Shown here in pieces: positions 62,355 to 64,000 of a stretch of 64,000 bases of DNA (positions within the stretch are counted from its first letter, which is position 1; each line of letters starts with the position of its first letter). The DNA comes from Clostridia bacterium. Its GTDB lineage: Bacteria > Bacillota > Clostridia > Oscillospirales > CAG-272. The notes under the pieces were generated by a model, which did not search any database, was not told the DNA's origin, and saw only the letters and a list, made by a program, of their open reading frames with translations. The stretch covers positions 124,001-188,000 of the forward strand of contig JAFURQ010000011.1 in NCBI GenBank assembly GCA_017471825.1. Reading direction: 5' to 3'. The position numbers were made by a program, and so were the translations under genes.

Positions 62355-63554
62355 TTACCACTCTATTTCAAGAACTATTGCCTCTGACTCGAGCTCGTCA
62401 ACGGGGATTCCGCAGATGTGAAGAAACACCTGCTCTGCCACGCCGACCTTGTTCGAAAATTCGGGAAGCAGATCCTCGGAAAACGGTAGCTCCGCGCCTG
62501 TATTCATAAGGCGAACCCTTTTGGGAAGGCTTGGGTATTTTGAAAGTGCGACGAAATCAGCATAAAGACCGTCGCAGAAATGCAGATAGGTTTTACCGTT
62601 TTTCTTGGTTGCGATGGGGCTTGCGTGCTTTGCCTCATATTTGAAGCTGTCGGGCTCGGCACATTCAAGGCAGCCTTCCATACGGTTATACCAATCGCCT
62701 ACCCTCAAAAGCCGTGACGAGTATTCCTCGGTAATAACACCGTTGCCGTCGGGGCCGACGTTGAGAAGGTAGCTTGCGCCCATTGCCATATATCTGTCAA
62801 TGGATGTTATCAGGTGGCGCATCGAATAGAAATCCTCGCCGACTCTGTAACCCCAGCTCTGCACGCCGAGAGAGTTGCACGCCTCTACCATACGGTTGAA
62901 GCTTTTGACCTCCATATCCTCATATTCGCGCTCGGGAGTTGAAAAATCTCCCGCATCCCAGCCTCTGTCGTTTATGAGGATATCGGGCTGAAGCGCGCGG
63001 ATATGCTCGTTCATAGAGGTATCGTCTATTTTGGGCGGAATGTCCCAGAAAAACGTATAGATAGGTCCGTAATTCGTAAGAAGCTCGGTTATCTGATTCT
63101 TTATGTACAGGCGGTACGCGTCAAGGTCGGAGGCATCGGGGTTTACTGATGCCCACTGATGAGAGGAATTGGGGTTATAGGCATTTTCGTGATGCCAATC
63201 GGGATTCGAATAATAAAGCGAGAGAAGCATGCCGTGCTTTTTGCACGCGTCGGCGAGCATCTTCAGGGTATCCTTGCCGTACGGGGTATTCATAACGTTG
63301 TAATCGGTGTATTTCGTATCCCACATACAGAAGCCGTCGTGATGCTTGGTTGTGAAGCAGATATACTTCATACCTGCCGATTTTGCAAGCAGTACCCATT
63401 TTTCAGGGTCGTAATCAACGGGATTGAACTTATTGATAAGCCCCTCGTATTCTTTCCTGTTAAGCTGATATTTGTTCAGTGCCTGCTCGTGCAAACCGAG
63501 CATGGAGTATGTACCCCAGTGTATAAACATACCGAATTTGTTCTGATGCGTCAT
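62355..63554 (-). CDS. alpha-L-fucosidase (GH29)
   Basis: A 399-residue GH29 enzyme that releases L-fucose from host or dietary glycans. KFGMFIHWGTYS, FTTKHHDGFCMW and YYSNPDW are typical. The nucleophile is probably Asp171 in TFFWDIPP. The C-terminal beta domain follows. There is no signal peptide, so it is cytosolic and should act on imported fucosyl-oligosaccharides. It follows the guanylate-kinase-like gene by 16 bases on the same strand. No transporter is in view. Confidence 0.9.
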   Translation of the reverse strand: MTHQNKFGMFIHWGTYSMLGLHEQALNKYQLNRKEYEGLINKFNPVDYDPEKWVLLAKSAGMKYICFTTKHHDGFCMWDTKYTDYNVMNTPYGKDTLKMLADACKKHGMLLSLYYSNPDWHHENAYNPNSSHQWASVNPDASDLDAYRLYIKNQITELLTNYGPIYTFFWDIPPKIDDTSMNEHIRALQPDILINDRGWDAGDFSTPEREYEDMEVKSFNRMVEACNSLGVQSWGYRVGEDFYSMRHLITSIDRYMAMGASYLLNVGPDGNGVITEEYSSRLLRVGDWYNRMEGCLECAEPDSFKYEAKHASPIATKKNGKTYLHFCDGLYADFVALSKYPSLPKRVRLMNTGAELPFSEDLLPEFSNKVGVAEQVFLHICGIPVDELESEAIVLEIEW

Positions 63555-63570
63555 AATACTTTCCTCAATT

Positions 63571-64000
63571 TTATTTCGCCGATGAATAAAGCTCGTCCAC
63601 CACGGTGTCGATTTTCTCCCCGTCGCGCTCCTTACCGTTCTGTATATCCGCGAGAAGCTTTATAACGGCAAGTGCGGTTTCGTCAACGCTGACGTTGCGG
63701 ATAAAATCGTCAAAGAGGTGTGAGATTTCGGGCAAGGAGCGGTAGTCTGCGATATTAAGCACCTTGCGCTTTTCGATGTTCTCAAGCTCCTTTTGCGTGG
63801 GTGTATCACCCGCACGGGCAACGAGGCGGTCTATTATAACGTCAAGCATTTCATAAACGTAAACTATTACCGAGCGGAATGGAAAATTGCCTGCACGAAG
63901 GCTTTTTGCACCGTTTATATCAAGCACGAGAAGCGGAATTTTCCCCTCTGAAAAGATACTCTCAACCTCGGAGGCGGGAGTGCCGTAATAATTGTCGCCG
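63571..64000 (-). CDS. guanylate-kinase-like protein, truncated by the window edge
   Basis: The frame runs off the right edge; about 142 C-terminal residues are visible. It opens GDNYYGTPASEVESIFSEGK then PLLVLDINGAKSLR, which is the guanylate kinase GMP-binding and core pattern (NYYGT, DINGAK for DVQGAK). Beyond that it diverges: the lid and C-terminal helices (VYEMLDVIIDRLVAR, TQKELENIEKRKVLN) are unlike housekeeping Gmk. So it may be a second, specialised kinase. It is co-directional with the fucosidase. Confidence 0.75.
   Translation of the reverse strand, partial: GDNYYGTPASEVESIFSEGKIPLLVLDINGAKSLRAGNFPFRSVIVYVYEMLDVIIDRLVARAGDTPTQKELENIEKRKVLNIADYRSLPEISHLFDDFIRNVSVDETALAVIKLLADIQNGKERDGEKIDTVVDELYSSAK

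Overview
This window looks like chromosomal DNA from an anaerobic, spore-forming member of the Clostridia, most likely a gut or rumen lineage close to Oscillospirales or Christensenellales. The spore-former call rests on an intact Spo0A, an uninterrupted SigK with a pro-sequence, YqfC, YqfD and YlbJ. Other signs are a large Alu-containing SRP RNA, GTP-type PEP carboxykinase, ClpP/ClpX/trigger factor, SecA without SecB-type features, and four BspA-like leucine-rich-repeat lipoproteins of the kind common in host-associated Firmicutes. Species cannot be named from the sequence alone.

Layout: 1-9.3 kb is a minus-strand housekeeping block: a prephenate-dehydratase-like protein, a TSCPD protein, phosphoglucomutase, lepA, hemW, DUF1292, a probable 6S RNA and a P-type ATPase. 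9.4-13.5 kb has tRNA-Leu(CAA) and a large LRR lipoprotein. 13.5-22.2 kb is a long minus-strand run: yqfC-yqfD-phoH-ybeY-era-recO-mutS2-serine hydrolase-membrane protein. 22-26.4 kb holds ylbJ, a small lipoprotein, pckG and spo0A. 26.4-29.5 kb is dnaX-ybaB-recR with the SRP RNA upstream. 29.5-33.7 kb has an SDR, a degenerate response regulator, sigK, a DUF378 protein, an orphan MazF-type toxin and an S1-domain protein.

33.7-36.6 kb is the most accessory part: a frameshifted LRR lipoprotein, a promoter-structured RNA-terminator unit that I do not recognise, ung, a MITE-like element, and a divergent SLOG/XRE gene pair with three matching operators. 36.6-45.4 kb returns to housekeeping: uppP, a U32 peptidase, an FkbM methyltransferase, a HIT protein, rplS with its leader, lepB with an extreme acidic extension, rbgA-rnhB-yraN, DUF1540 and a phosphoesterase. 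45.4-48.8 kb is tig-clpP-clpX. 48.8-51.9 kb is a metal-homeostasis-like operon of two CobW-family GTPases and an AraC regulator. 52-57.5 kb is trmL, secA and two membrane proteins, followed by two LRR lipoproteins to 62.3 kb, a cytosolic GH29 fucosidase and a truncated guanylate-kinase-like gene at the window edge.

Most promoters read as vegetative SigA type with 17-bp spacers. Exceptions of interest are a SigE-like site before sigK, a spo0A promoter flanked by a perfect 16-bp inverted repeat, and the triple operator of the SLOG/XRE pair. The strongest candidate for something undescribed is the 34.35-34.54 kb unit: a consensus promoter, a long imperfect hairpin with a possible 8-bp pseudoknot, and a terminator just before an LRR lipoprotein gene.
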